This document shows positions 7,647 to 16,455 of a stretch of 64,000 nt of DNA, in pieces (positions within the stretch are counted from its first letter, which is position 1; every line of letters begins with the position of its first letter). The stretch comes from Massilia soli. Lineage in GTDB: Bacteria; Pseudomonadota; Gammaproteobacteria; Burkholderiales; Burkholderiaceae_D. Under the pieces are notes generated by a model, which saw only the letters and a list, made by a program, of their open reading frames with translations, had not been told where the DNA came from and did not search any database. The translations under genes and the position numbers were made by a program. The stretch covers positions 62,001 to 126,000 of the forward strand of contig NZ_JAFBIL020000003.1 of NCBI RefSeq assembly GCF_016809835.1, written 5' to 3'.

Positions 7647-8291
7647 TCACAGTCTCGAACGCAGTTCGTCGATACCTTCCCCATTCCGGCTGCTGACAAA
7701 CACCACCGCATTTGGCTGCAGGCCGACCAGGTGGCGGCACAGGTCTTTCGTCACGGTGTCGCGATCGTTCGCATCGAGCGACTCGGCATGGCTGCGCGTC
7801 ACCAGCGGCGTCATACCCGCGTGACGAATCGCTTGGTAGATGTCGACATCGGCTGCACGAATCTTGCCATGCACGACCAGGATGATTTTTTCAAAATTCC
7901 CGAACGGGAAATGCGCCACGAATGCGGCGACCGGGTGGGTGCGGGTGTCGTATCCGGGGCAGTCGGCAACAACCTGTCCCGGCCAACGGCATAGCAGATC
8001 GACGTCGGTGCGCTCCGCCCAGTTCGTTGCGTCGGTGTGCACCCCAATGATAGGACGGGGGTGGGCGCGTCCCATCGACAGCTTGTCGACGATGGTCGAT
8101 TTGCCGGCGCCGGCTTGCCCCAAGAACGCGACGCGGCTCGGATCGGGTTTGCGCGTCAGGTCCCGCAAGGTATGAAGATTCGTGACGAGCGTTGTGTGGT
8201 CGGGCGCGTCTCGAAGCGCGCTACTGCCGGTGACGGCCGCATAAACGCGCTTGCCGAAGCCCAGGGCGATGGGGAGGCCAAGTCGCCGCAT
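7647..8291 (-). CDS. Era/IRG-like GTPase, second of a pair
   Basis: This 214-aa protein has a P-loop 'GQAGAGKST' at residues 58-66, a G3 motif 'DCPGYD', and a late 'VSSRNGEGI' that fits G5. The expected G4 NKxD reads 'VTRSHAESL', a degenerate form as also occurs in IRG and dynamin-like GTPases, so guanine specificity is uncertain. It has no DUF697 tail, unlike its neighbour. It starts 4 bases after the stop of the DUF697 piece and shares the strand, so it should be expressed with the first GTPase. Paired GTPases suggest heterodimerisation, as in bacterial dynamin-like and Eleos-type systems. A role in membrane remodelling or phage defence is inference from context. Confidence 0.72.
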   Translation of the reverse strand: MRRLGLPIALGFGKRVYAAVTGSSALRDAPDHTTLVTNLHTLRDLTRKPDPSRVAFLGQAGAGKSTIVDKLSMGRAHPRPIIGVHTDATNWAERTDVDLLCRWPGQVVADCPGYDTRTHPVAAFVAHFPFGNFEKIILVVHGKIRAADVDIYQAIRHAGMTPLVTRSHAESLDANDRDTVTKDLCRHLVGLQPNAVVFVSSRNGEGIDELRSRL

Positions 8292-8294
8292 GGA

Positions 8295-8621
8295 TCAGCG
8301 TTCCAGTTCGTCCCGCAGGATTTTTTCGGCGAGCGTGTAACAGTCGTTGAGATAGCTTTTTCCAACCGCGTAGGTAATCGCGAAGCCAGTGGTCATGGCG
8401 ATCGCCTGGCCGATGAACGGAACATATTTTGACACCGTCTTGAGTGCCTGGCGTCCCAGGAACTGCTTGAAGAGAAGCAGAATGCCTTCCTTCGCGGCGT
8501 AGCGCACCACGTTGCTGGCGACTGCACTGACGGTTGGGATGGTCGACTCTTTCAGCTTGCTGAGCACGCGATCGCTGAGCCCGAAATCCTCGCGCAATTC
8601 GGCAAACAATTTCAGCAGCAC
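8295..8621 (-). CDS. DUF697 domain piece, in frame with the upstream GTPase after a TGA
   Basis: The 108-aa product ends in a DUF697 signature: 'KYVPFIGQAIAMTTGFAITY' followed by 'AVGKSYLNDCYTLAEKIL', with two membrane-associating helices. The same reading frame stays open leftwards of the GTG at 8621 back to the TGA at 8682-8684 and encodes 'SAANGLNPIPGADLAVDLSV', the normal beginning of DUF697. The domain therefore really starts at the codon right after the stop of the GTPase gene. In the family the GTPase and DUF697 are one polypeptide of about 370 aa. Either the TGA is a nonsense mutation, it is read through, or translation restarts. The GTG start is only the first available one and would remove about 20 residues of the domain. 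Confidence 0.65.
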   Translation of the reverse strand: MLLKLFAELREDFGLSDRVLSKLKESTIPTVSAVASNVVRYAAKEGILLLFKQFLGRQALKTVSKYVPFIGQAIAMTTGFAITYAVGKSYLNDCYTLAEKILRDELER

Positions 8622-8681
8622 CGATAAGTCGACGGCGAGATCCGCCCCAGGGATCGGATTGAGCCCGTTGGCGGCCGACGC

Positions 8682-9413
8682 TCAGGCGGCGACCGACACA
8701 TGCTTATCCGCGACATCGCGTTTGAGCTGCAGGAATTCCAGACTGTAGGCCTTGGCACCCCTGAGCCAGCGTTCGCGTTTGGCCGCGTCCAGGTTCTTCA
8801 GGATCGTCTCGTTCAGTACGTCCAGCCCATAGCCTTTGCGGCAGCTGGTAAACGTTACCTCGACGGGTTTGCCGACCTGTTTGACGATGTCGTCCCGCTT
8901 GCGCGATTCCAGCTCTTCAATCGTGACATCATCTTCCCAGAGTTCATCGTGCTTGTTGACGACGAAGATGCATACCTTGCCCATCCTATCGAGCTCCTGG
9001 AACAGCTCCGTGTCTGCCTGATGGAATTTGCCGCTTGTCACGCAAAGAAGCAGGTCGAACTTTTCAAGATTGAACGTGCTCCTGTAGGTCTCCTTCGGGA
9101 ACCTCTGGGTGCCGTAGCCCGGAAGGTCGACCAGGGTCAAGCCATTGTGTTCATACTCGGCTTCGTCAACGGTCTTGTCTGTCTCGACCCCGACGGCCGC
9201 CACTTTTTCGCCAACGATCTTATTGATCAGCGACGATTTGCCGGCCCCGGGCTGTCCGAAGAGGGCGACCGACACCCGTACAGCGTTCTGCTGATCCAGT
9301 TCGTCCCGCATTTGCTGTGCATCGTTGTGAATTCGCATGTGAAGTAGGTGGCGTCCGTTGAGATTGAGGGCGAGCATAGCACTCAAATTTCCTAGCCACA
9401 ATTTGATGTGCAT
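8682..9413 (-). CDS. Era/IRG-like GTPase, first of a pair
   Basis: All G motifs are present: P-loop 'GQPGAGKSS' (residues 53-61), T in the switch I region, G3 'DLPGYG', G4 'VVNKHDEL' and G5 'TSCRKG'. The protein is therefore a competent GTPase of the Era/IRG-like class that normally carries a C-terminal DUF697 membrane domain. Here it ends at TGA 8682-8684 after 'HVSVAA', and the DUF697 follows in the same frame (see the 8295-8621 entry). The start is uncertain; the ATG at 9338, giving 'MRIHNDAQQM', fits the family length better than the one at 9413. It opens a minus-strand operon with the DUF697 piece and the second GTPase. Confidence 0.75.
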   Translation of the reverse strand: MHIKLWLGNLSAMLALNLNGRHLLHMRIHNDAQQMRDELDQQNAVRVSVALFGQPGAGKSSLINKIVGEKVAAVGVETDKTVDEAEYEHNGLTLVDLPGYGTQRFPKETYRSTFNLEKFDLLLCVTSGKFHQADTELFQELDRMGKVCIFVVNKHDELWEDDVTIEELESRKRDDIVKQVGKPVEVTFTSCRKGYGLDVLNETILKNLDAAKRERWLRGAKAYSLEFLQLKRDVADKHVSVAA

Positions 9414-9585
9414 ACTAGGTCGATCTCATTGCTAACCTGCGACTTGGCATCGCGCATGACTGACGACGCGACGGCGTCATATCATCCGGTGATCCCGCGA
9501 TCTCTTACTGGCGCTATCGGCTTGTCTGCCGAGCTTTCTGATCCGTTTACCGCCACTGTCAAAGAACCAGCGTAAGGCGACCTCC

Positions 9586-10794
9586 ATGGCTTCCTCTCCG
9601 CGTATCGTCGTACCTCCAGACCAGACGGCCCACACGCTCGACTGGCTGACCGGGTCGGCCGCCGGCCAGCTGGTGCTGGAGCGTCGCCACCGGGTCCAGC
9701 AGGCCCACCGCTTGCGCTGCGGCTGCCAGCCTGGCGGGCGCCAGCCGGCGCTGGTGATCCGCCTGCTGCAAGACCATTACTACATTGCGCGCATGCCGGA
9801 GACGGGGCATCTGCACGCACGCGGGTGTCCGATGTTCAGCGAGGACAGCGCGCTGAGCGGCGTGGCCGAGTATGCAGGAGCGTTGCGCTACCGCGGCGAG
9901 GTTGCCGAGGTTAAGGTGGGGTTCGCGCTTCATGCTGCCGTGGCGCCGGCCGCGGGGCGGGGTGGGCGGGTGCGCGCTGGGGACACGGTGCGACGCGGGT
10001 CGATGGGACTGGCCGGTCTGCTGTCGTTGCTGTGGACGCATAGCGAACTCCATACCTGGACGCCGGGGACGGTGCGGCCGTGGGTGCGGGTGCGCAGCAG
10101 CCTGCTGGAGGCGGCTGCGCGCATTTACCTGGACAAGCGATGCCTGGCGGATCGCCTGTGCGTGCAGGGCGGGGCGGGACAGCCCTGGCTGCCGCCGGCG
10201 CCTGGGGCGGATGCGGACTGGGGTGCGTACCGGCTATTGCTGTTCAAGGTGGGATCGATGGCCAGGACGCCGCTGGGTGGGGCGTATCTGAAGACCAGCG
10301 GAGGGGAGGCGGTGTTGGCGCCGAAGGCGGTGCTGTCGGCATGGATGACGAGCTATCCGCGGGTGGCGCCGTTCCTTGAGGCGCGTGGGAGCGGGCGGGC
10401 GTCGGTGGTGTGCCTGGCGCTGGCGCACTGGAAGCTGGTGCGCGGGGCGCCGTGCCTGACGGTGCTGCAGGGGGCGCTGATGCTGACCAACTGGCGCGCG
10501 ATTCCGGTGGAGTCAACTTATGAGCTGCAGATCGCCGACCTGCTGGTGGAGCAGGAGCGCCGGTTCATGAAGCCCATGCGCTACGACGCGGCGGTGGACG
10601 CGGTGTTCCCGGATTTCGTATTGAGCGATGCGGGGGAGGGCGGGGTGCCGCTGGAAGTGTATGGGATCAGCGGGAATGCGCAATACGAGGCGCGCAAGCG
10701 CCAGAAGCGTGCGTGGTACCAGGCGCAGGGCCAATGCTTCTGGGAGTGGACGCCGCCGGCGCCGGTGCCGCCGCTGCCCGGGAAAGTCCTTTAA
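9586..10794 (+). CDS. DUF1173 family protein
   Basis: This 402-aa protein matches DUF1173, a family carried by plasmids and integrative elements of proteobacteria. Early residues show the 'LRCGCQPGG' and 'HARGCPMF' cysteine patterns typical of its start. The C-terminal 90 residues, 'AVFPDFVL...VPLEVYGISG...YEARKRQKRAWYQAQG', resemble a PD-(D/E)XK-like core in which D and E-x-Y would occupy the usual metal positions; the Lys is less clear. Function is unknown. It is the first plus-strand gene after the GTPase locus and is followed after 190 bp by an H-NS-like gene, a pairing common in mobile elements. Confidence 0.78.
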   Translation: MASSPRIVVPPDQTAHTLDWLTGSAAGQLVLERRHRVQQAHRLRCGCQPGGRQPALVIRLLQDHYYIARMPETGHLHARGCPMFSEDSALSGVAEYAGALRYRGEVAEVKVGFALHAAVAPAAGRGGRVRAGDTVRRGSMGLAGLLSLLWTHSELHTWTPGTVRPWVRVRSSLLEAAARIYLDKRCLADRLCVQGGAGQPWLPPAPGADADWGAYRLLLFKVGSMARTPLGGAYLKTSGGEAVLAPKAVLSAWMTSYPRVAPFLEARGSGRASVVCLALAHWKLVRGAPCLTVLQGALMLTNWRAIPVESTYELQIADLLVEQERRFMKPMRYDAAVDAVFPDFVLSDAGEGGVPLEVYGISGNAQYEARKRQKRAWYQAQGQCFWEWTPPAPVPPLPGKVL

Positions 10795-10985
10795 CGCCGC
10801 GACAGGTTCGTTGTCATCCGTGTTGCGACGCGGTGCGGGTCGAGGCAGCGCGCGGGGCGTTCTTGCGCGATGTCGTTGTCCCGTGAACGTGAGCACGTGC
10901 CGGCGCTCGGACAGCGGTTTTTTTTGCCGGGTGCATAGTAGAATCGTCGAGAGTACATTTATCCCTTACCGCAAAGGAAACGCGC

Positions 10986-11315
10986 ATGGCGAACACTGAC
11001 CTGGCAAGCTACAACCTCAGCGAGCTGAAAGGCCTGCAGCACGACATCGAACAAGAGATTAAGCGGCGCGAGCGGGGCGAGCTGGAAAAGGCGCGGCAGC
11101 AGATTCTGGCGATCGCCCAACAGGCGGGCGTCTCTTTAGAAGAACTGCTCGCTAGCGGGACGAAAAAATCGAACGTTGCAAAGGGCCGGAAGGTGCAGGC
11201 GCAGTATCACAATCCGGCGAATAAGGCGCAAACCTGGACTGGCCGGGGAAGGCAGCCGCGGTGGATTGCGGACGGCATCGCGGGCGGCAAGAAGCTAGCC
11301 GATTTCCGTATTTGA
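10986..11315 (+). CDS. H-NS family nucleoid protein
   Basis: The 109-aa product has the N-terminal coiled-coil of H-NS/Bph3-type proteins ('LSELKGLQHDIEQEIKRRER') and the C-terminal DNA-binding domain with core 'TWTGRGRQPRWI', including the RGRQP hook that enters AT-rich minor grooves. It is expected to bind and silence AT-rich transferred DNA. GGA lies ahead of the ATG at 10986. Element-borne H-NS copies usually reduce the cost of the element, which fits the island context. A short stem followed by eight T residues at about 10911-10928 could end the upstream DUF1173 transcript. Confidence 0.9.
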   Translation: MANTDLASYNLSELKGLQHDIEQEIKRRERGELEKARQQILAIAQQAGVSLEELLASGTKKSNVAKGRKVQAQYHNPANKAQTWTGRGRQPRWIADGIAGGKKLADFRI

Positions 11316-11426
11316 GGTGGCAGTGGGGTCGTCTGATTGTCCGGATAGGGCTGTTTACACGCTGCCAAGAGCCTGGGCTCAAGTCGGCTGCGGGCTGAAT
11401 AGGCCGCTCTCTGCAGACGTGGCCGT

Positions 11427-11642
11427 CTAGTCGGCCAACTTCACCTGGTGAGTGATTCTGTAAAAGCCCAAGAGTAAGTTTGTTGTCCGCAGACCAGTCT
11501 TGCGGCTGAACACTCGCCAAGAAATGTTGGAGGGCACTAACAACGCCGCCATCACTCCACCAACCGTCATATTGGTCAACCAGCGGTGCGTGGTGAGCCA
11601 CGCCCGCACCTTTTCAACCTCTTCATGTAGATTTGCAGGCAT
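11427..11642 (-). CDS. possible small hypothetical protein
   Basis: The 71-aa ORF is mostly helical with one weakly hydrophobic stretch ('MTVGGVMAALLVPSNI'). There is no clear ribosome-binding site and the family is unknown. It is the only candidate in the ~390-bp space between the H-NS gene and the minus-strand secreted-protein gene, so it is listed with low confidence. Confidence 0.3.
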   Translation of the reverse strand: MPANLHEEVEKVRAWLTTHRWLTNMTVGGVMAALLVPSNISWRVFSRKTGLRTTNLLLGFYRITHQVKLAD

Positions 11643-11708
11643 TATTTTTTATCCACTGAGTCATACTGGTCCGCATTCAAGCAGATGTGCTTTCCATTTT
11701 TCACGCTG

Positions 11709-12638
11709 CTAGTCAAACGCAAGGGACTGATAAAAGCGTTCGCGCAATAGAGTTGATTCCTTTTCCCGCTCTTTGGGTGCCGAAACGCCTAACATATAGG
11801 TGCCACCCGGTACGCGGAACATCAACGAGTGCATGATGACTGAGCCTTGCGTAGTGCTTGTTTCAACGGCAGATACGCCCTTGAACTGGACAATTTTGTT
11901 GCGCTTGCTCTTCATTTCAGTGTCAAAGCTGCCTGCCATTGAAGGGTCTGGTCCGTTCGGTTCGCGAACAGCAAAGAACGTTAATCCGCTTGCATCCGTG
12001 GTCCTGACCATGAATCCAGCCATCTGGCCCGCTTTGCCTGATGTAGCGGCGGTCACGTCCTGAAACGGTGCCGGCATGTCGATTGAGAACTCGCCGCCGG
12101 TTGAGTGCGCACGATGCCAACCTCCGGGAAGGGGATTCGTTGCATCTTGCCGATATATCTTAGTTTCCAGCGAGACAGGTGGGGATTGGCGCATAGGAGC
12201 CATTTTTACTGACACTGGCTCGATGTAGAAGACACGTCTGCCAGGGGCGTCCAAGTGTTTGCTTCCAAATAGCCGCAAGCGCTGTCCAAACAAGCGCTTT
12301 CCCGCTGGCCCGTCAAATGCGACCTTCCCTCCAGGGAAGCATTGCCCTACTAGGACTGAACCTGTCGCGCCGCGCTTCCCCGGCCACCCTCCCTTGACCT
12401 CTTCCATGTCCGATATGGTCAAAAACAATTGATTCTGGTCGGTTGACGGTACCATCGCATCGTCAAGATTGGCCTCAACAATCCAATCCGCCTTGTCGGC
12501 CGCGTCCGCAGACGACTTAATGATTGCCATGCATGGTGGCATATTCGACAGTCTATTTTCTTTCGCCATCGCTCCGGCCTGCGCCAGAAACATAGTCCAC
12601 AGTATCACCACACCATTGGCCAGAAATCTAATACTCAA
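11709..12638 (-). CDS. secreted hypothetical protein
   Basis: The 309-aa product starts with a signal peptide (about residues 1-25, ending 'AQAGAMA-KE'), so it should be periplasmic or secreted. The N-terminal half includes 'NMPPCMAIIKSSADAADKAD' and a beta-rich stretch; the C-terminal half (about 190-309) reads as a separate beta-sandwich-like domain ('GEFSIDMPAPFQDV' through 'GTYMLGVSAP'). Similar 'F.VdmP..p' domains occur in uncharacterised periplasmic proteins. No enzyme motif is visible. It lies downstream of the SIR2 pair on the same strand with a 47-bp gap, but its exported nature argues against a shared task. Confidence 0.68.
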   Translation of the reverse strand: MSIRFLANGVVILWTMFLAQAGAMAKENRLSNMPPCMAIIKSSADAADKADWIVEANLDDAMVPSTDQNQLFLTISDMEEVKGGWPGKRGATGSVLVGQCFPGGKVAFDGPAGKRLFGQRLRLFGSKHLDAPGRRVFYIEPVSVKMAPMRQSPPVSLETKIYRQDATNPLPGGWHRAHSTGGEFSIDMPAPFQDVTAATSGKAGQMAGFMVRTTDASGLTFFAVREPNGPDPSMAGSFDTEMKSKRNKIVQFKGVSAVETSTTQGSVIMHSLMFRVPGGTYMLGVSAPKEREKESTLLRERFYQSLAFD

Positions 12639-12685
12639 TTCATTCTCCTGTCTAGTTGATACCGCAATCCGCGCCCGCGCTGTCG

Positions 12686-14938
12686 CTAAATATCGTCATT
12701 TCCGGTGTTGGCCTTTGCACGTTGCTGTGCACGTATGTTCTCGTAGGTTTCCTTCAGTAAGGTCGAACCCTGATTTGCGTATTCGTTACAAATCCATTCT
12801 GCCTCATCAATCGCGCCTGCATCCGCTAGGATAGTGACACATTCAACGATATTCTTCTTGTCATAGTCCGGTAAGAAGCCAGTCATGGCCGCTTTGTATA
12901 TTGTTGCCACTTCGTTCGGGTATTCGCTCGCAAGGCGCGCAAGATGTTCAATCAGCAGATATCCATGATGGCCGACCTGGGCATGCGGAGCGACCTCAAC
13001 CAATGCCTCGACGAGTGTCGGACTTAGTTCCTGAATAAAGGCAATCAACTGGCTGAGTGCTGACTGAAGTTCCGGTAAGTCATGGCCGCTTTGACGGACT
13101 CGCTCTGCAACGCTTTGCCAGAACGCTAAAATTTTTGGCGAACGAGCCGAAGGCTCGCCACCTCTTAGCGTCCAAAAGAACCAGCATAGTTGCTTTAGTT
13201 CTTTAACTTTTAGTCCAACAATTAGGTCCGTAAGCAGACCACCGCCGTCGAGACTTTCCATATCTTGAAGATAGGCAAGTCCTAGAAATTGCAGGGCTCT
13301 ATCAGCTACTTGGTCTTTCAGCCCATCGGTGAAGACCATCTTACGCAGATGCCCACCTTCCACGAGCTTCTTGTACAACCAGTCGTAGAGGTAGCGCTGG
13401 TACGAAAACCCTTGTGCGGCGTTCTTCCAAGCTGCTTCGTTCGATGAAGAAAAGATACGGTCAAAGTTGGATTCCGTCCAATGAGAATTCATGTAATGTA
13501 AATTTACGCAATACATTCCTGCCAATGCCGCGAAATCTGCATTCTTTCCTCGTTCGCTGCTAGCGAGTTCCGATTCAAAGATGGGACCGACAACCGACCA
13601 GATTTTGGCATCTCCTTGGTTAGCAGCCACCTCCTCACGACGCATCGCAATTGAAAGATGAATGAAAGCCTCTAGGGTGCGTCCTCTTGACGAATTGATG
13701 GCATGGGATACTGCGTCGGCCGACTGTTCTACCTCTGTCGGTTGGATGCTAGACAGAATGAGTCGCAATATTTCTAAGCAGAGGACGTAATGTTCAACCG
13801 GAAGATGACGCTCTGAACCGGTGGCGCTCTTCAGGAGGGCCGCTATGTCGCTGATTACCCAATGGACTGATGGCTCCCAACCTTGGGTATCGCCTTCCTC
13901 CAGTTCGGCCTTAAATTCGGGCATGGTGACGACTCTTCGCACGAGGGTTAAGGTCGCTACCCAATCAATATTTCGTTTATCGTCGGCCCAACGTTCTTTC
14001 AGCCCCCCAAGCAGGCCGTGTTGATATGGGCGTGCCAAATCAGCGAACAGTTCAATGCTCGTAGCAAATCCGTCTTCACTGGCCCTAACAGCTGCCGATA
14101 ACGCTGACGCCAAGCCTCGATAAGTAGGTCCATCCCATTCATGTCCGGAGGGAGCGAAATTCTTAAGGAATTTGATCAGCTCTTCATTTGACATCGCAAT
14201 TAGCGCGTCAGATGCGATGGGGCTTCGTTCTCCAACCCATCCGCCTGATGTGTACGCGTGAAAATCGGGATGGTCGCGCACGGGCCCCCAGCGTTCAACT
14301 AACTCTTGATATTTCATGTCTACTTCAGAATCACCCAAGCCCGAAGCCGGGTGCAAGAGGTCCCGCTTTTGTGTCTCGTCCCATTCCTCTTGCTTAGACT
14401 CATCGTTCCAATCGCCCTTGAGTCCATCTACGATGCCGAGGAACCTAGACCTTTCGGCAGCGGAAAACTTGATAAACGATTTCTTGATGAACCAGTAAAT
14501 CTCGTGCCAATACGGGATATCGACGAACCATTGGTCATTTACGCATTCCCAAAAAACCCGGCCGATGCTTCCATAGTGCTCGCCGCAAGCATAAATTCCC
14601 ACGCGAACAAGCGTTGGATAGGGTGATTGAAGAAGCAGTTTAACGGCCTCGCGCGCTTCAGGTGTGTCGATGGCACTCGCACCCAACGTCGCGTCACGAA
14701 CTGCATCAACTAGCGCCGAGCGCGCATCGTCTTTATATGAGTCTTGCTCGTGCTCCTCAATCGCATTGCGCCAGACGTAAGAGTATCCGTCGTCCTCTGC
14801 AGTGCCGATATACTCGGTGAGGCGCCGGGCCAACAATTCAACGGCGGCTGCGCCGCAGCGTTCGCCGAGCCTTTTCGACGAGAGCTTTAATACTTCACCC
14901 AAGTGGTGGCTATCCAAAACGCCAGTCTTTTCAGTCAT
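12686..14938 (-). CDS. large helical partner of the SIR2 protein
   Basis: This 750-aa protein has no signal peptide or membrane segment and is almost wholly alpha-helical, with repeated helix pairs that look like HEAT/TPR-type solenoids. I find no nuclease, ATPase or kinase motif. Its ATG overlaps the stop of the SIR2 gene by four bases, so the two are co-translated. Long helical C-terminal regions are fused to SIR2 in DSR-type defence proteins, where they bind phage proteins and control the NADase. This gene could be the split-off sensor half of such a protein (506 + 750 aa). That role is inference from gene order and fold impression. Confidence 0.72.
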   Translation of the reverse strand: MTEKTGVLDSHHLGEVLKLSSKRLGERCGAAAVELLARRLTEYIGTAEDDGYSYVWRNAIEEHEQDSYKDDARSALVDAVRDATLGASAIDTPEAREAVKLLLQSPYPTLVRVGIYACGEHYGSIGRVFWECVNDQWFVDIPYWHEIYWFIKKSFIKFSAAERSRFLGIVDGLKGDWNDESKQEEWDETQKRDLLHPASGLGDSEVDMKYQELVERWGPVRDHPDFHAYTSGGWVGERSPIASDALIAMSNEELIKFLKNFAPSGHEWDGPTYRGLASALSAAVRASEDGFATSIELFADLARPYQHGLLGGLKERWADDKRNIDWVATLTLVRRVVTMPEFKAELEEGDTQGWEPSVHWVISDIAALLKSATGSERHLPVEHYVLCLEILRLILSSIQPTEVEQSADAVSHAINSSRGRTLEAFIHLSIAMRREEVAANQGDAKIWSVVGPIFESELASSERGKNADFAALAGMYCVNLHYMNSHWTESNFDRIFSSSNEAAWKNAAQGFSYQRYLYDWLYKKLVEGGHLRKMVFTDGLKDQVADRALQFLGLAYLQDMESLDGGGLLTDLIVGLKVKELKQLCWFFWTLRGGEPSARSPKILAFWQSVAERVRQSGHDLPELQSALSQLIAFIQELSPTLVEALVEVAPHAQVGHHGYLLIEHLARLASEYPNEVATIYKAAMTGFLPDYDKKNIVECVTILADAGAIDEAEWICNEYANQGSTLLKETYENIRAQQRAKANTGNDDI

Positions 14939-16455
14939 TCGGACTCTCCCTGTGGTCGGACCATCGACAGCACATCAACCAGTAGCAAAGCCCTTTTCCA
15001 ATTCGCTGGTTCTTGACTCTCCAATAGCCGTGGCAAAAGCTGCTCGCCAAGCTCTTGTCCCACCATATTCGAATTGAAGCGACCTGAAACCCAGGTACGA
15101 ACCATGTCAACGTCAGAATCGTCGAGGACATCCAAGGGCAAGTTCGACACTATGGTTGCGAGGGACCACAAAGTTCGCCAGTTGTCCAGGCTGCGTTGTT
15201 GTGCATCTAAGCTGATTGCGCGAACAATTTCTACGATGCGCTTTGCTTGCGCGCCATCTGCCAATGGCGCTATTATTTCGAGATAACGCAACGCCGGCCA
15301 TCCATCTGCCATGTACGAAGTACCCTTTGCATCTGCGACTTCTCGTACACCCGGGTTGAACTGAATGGCGAAATAACCGGCGTCGTCAAGTGCGCTGAAC
15401 CAAGACAGGTCCTTCAAAGCATTTACAAAGTACGAGTTAAGCTCGGTGTGTTTGCTGACGAGGCGCAGCGCCGCCTCACGGTTGGCAGTGGTTGGCGCCG
15501 CAATGCAACTATCAAGATGGGCTTGAAGGTCCAGAGTGGTTGGGTCGCGCACGTCGAGCTCCATATTCCAGCTTTTGAAGACTTCAACGACCTCTTGATA
15601 TCCTTTTTCGTCAATGCAGTACTTGATGACGCGAACACCGCACTGGTCTCGGAAGAAGTCTTCCATAAATCCAGTCTGAACGGACTCCGTAGACCTGTGC
15701 GCGTACAACAAGAAGTGCCTTGGTTCAGCCGTGCCAGTCCTAAGCGATTCGTTGGACCGGATGATGTAATCCAAAATTTCAAGTTCAGCGAGACCGTAGC
15801 CAACAAACAGCACGGTGTAGTTCTTGAACATTGCGCTGAGAAATGCTTGAACTCTCACGTCTGCATAGTGTTCGATATAGTGCTTTAGCGACACCACCAT
15901 GGAGCTTGGTTCTGTGTACGAACCGTGTAAGTGGATTACAGCTCCCCGTTCAGCAAGCAGGGCGGAAGATAGATGTTCACGCAGGTAGTACTTCGACCTT
16001 TGGACTGGCCGTTTGGCAGGTTCAGACTCACCGCCAGTCCTTACTTCCGGAGACAGTTCGCCTGGCCCCGTGTCGTCGAGCCACTTATCGTAGTTCGTCG
16101 TAACAAAGACCGGTCGTAGGCTCGAAAGCAGTTCGTACAACTCGACACCAATGGCATTGGGCTTCCCAGGGTGCAATATTCCGTCAAAGTCGATGTTGAT
16201 GTCTTTCTTCTGTGCGAGTGCCATTGCGATAGACAGGGTCCTTCGGGAATCGCCGAGCCCACGTAACTGTTCCGCTTCCAAAAAACTGAGAACACCACCT
16301 TTTTCGAGCTTGCCAACTACTTGGCCGGCGAAACCTCGCCAATCCGGGCTGCCGCACAACTTGGAGGCGCCAGCGCCGACAAATACGACCAGCTCGCCAT
16401 GCTTCGCCGCGTCTCGTATCACTTGGTCCGGTCTGTAGCCGCTAGATTCGGTCAT
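14935..16455 (-). CDS. SIR2-like NADase, candidate defence effector
   Basis: Residues 1-280 form a SIR2-like domain: NAD-binding 'VGAGAS' (26-31), catalytic Asn in 'VTTNYDKW' (118-125), catalytic His in 'IHLHGSY' (174-180), and a later 'VGYGLAE' strand-turn. In defence proteins of this class (ThsA, DSR, SIR2-APAZ, SIR2-HerA) the domain destroys NAD+ to stop infection. The remaining ~220 residues are helical and run functionally into the overlapping 750-aa gene. The stop overlaps the partner's ATG by four bases. About 700 bp of decayed DNA lies upstream, so the promoter must be there. The combination differs from the standard two-gene systems I know because the partner has no HerA, STAND, APAZ or TIR feature. 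Confidence 0.82.
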   Translation of the reverse strand: MTESSGYRPDQVIRDAAKHGELVVFVGAGASKLCGSPDWRGFAGQVVGKLEKGGVLSFLEAEQLRGLGDSRRTLSIAMALAQKKDINIDFDGILHPGKPNAIGVELYELLSSLRPVFVTTNYDKWLDDTGPGELSPEVRTGGESEPAKRPVQRSKYYLREHLSSALLAERGAVIHLHGSYTEPSSMVVSLKHYIEHYADVRVQAFLSAMFKNYTVLFVGYGLAELEILDYIIRSNESLRTGTAEPRHFLLYAHRSTESVQTGFMEDFFRDQCGVRVIKYCIDEKGYQEVVEVFKSWNMELDVRDPTTLDLQAHLDSCIAAPTTANREAALRLVSKHTELNSYFVNALKDLSWFSALDDAGYFAIQFNPGVREVADAKGTSYMADGWPALRYLEIIAPLADGAQAKRIVEIVRAISLDAQQRSLDNWRTLWSLATIVSNLPLDVLDDSDVDMVRTWVSGRFNSNMVGQELGEQLLPRLLESQEPANWKRALLLVDVLSMVRPQGESE

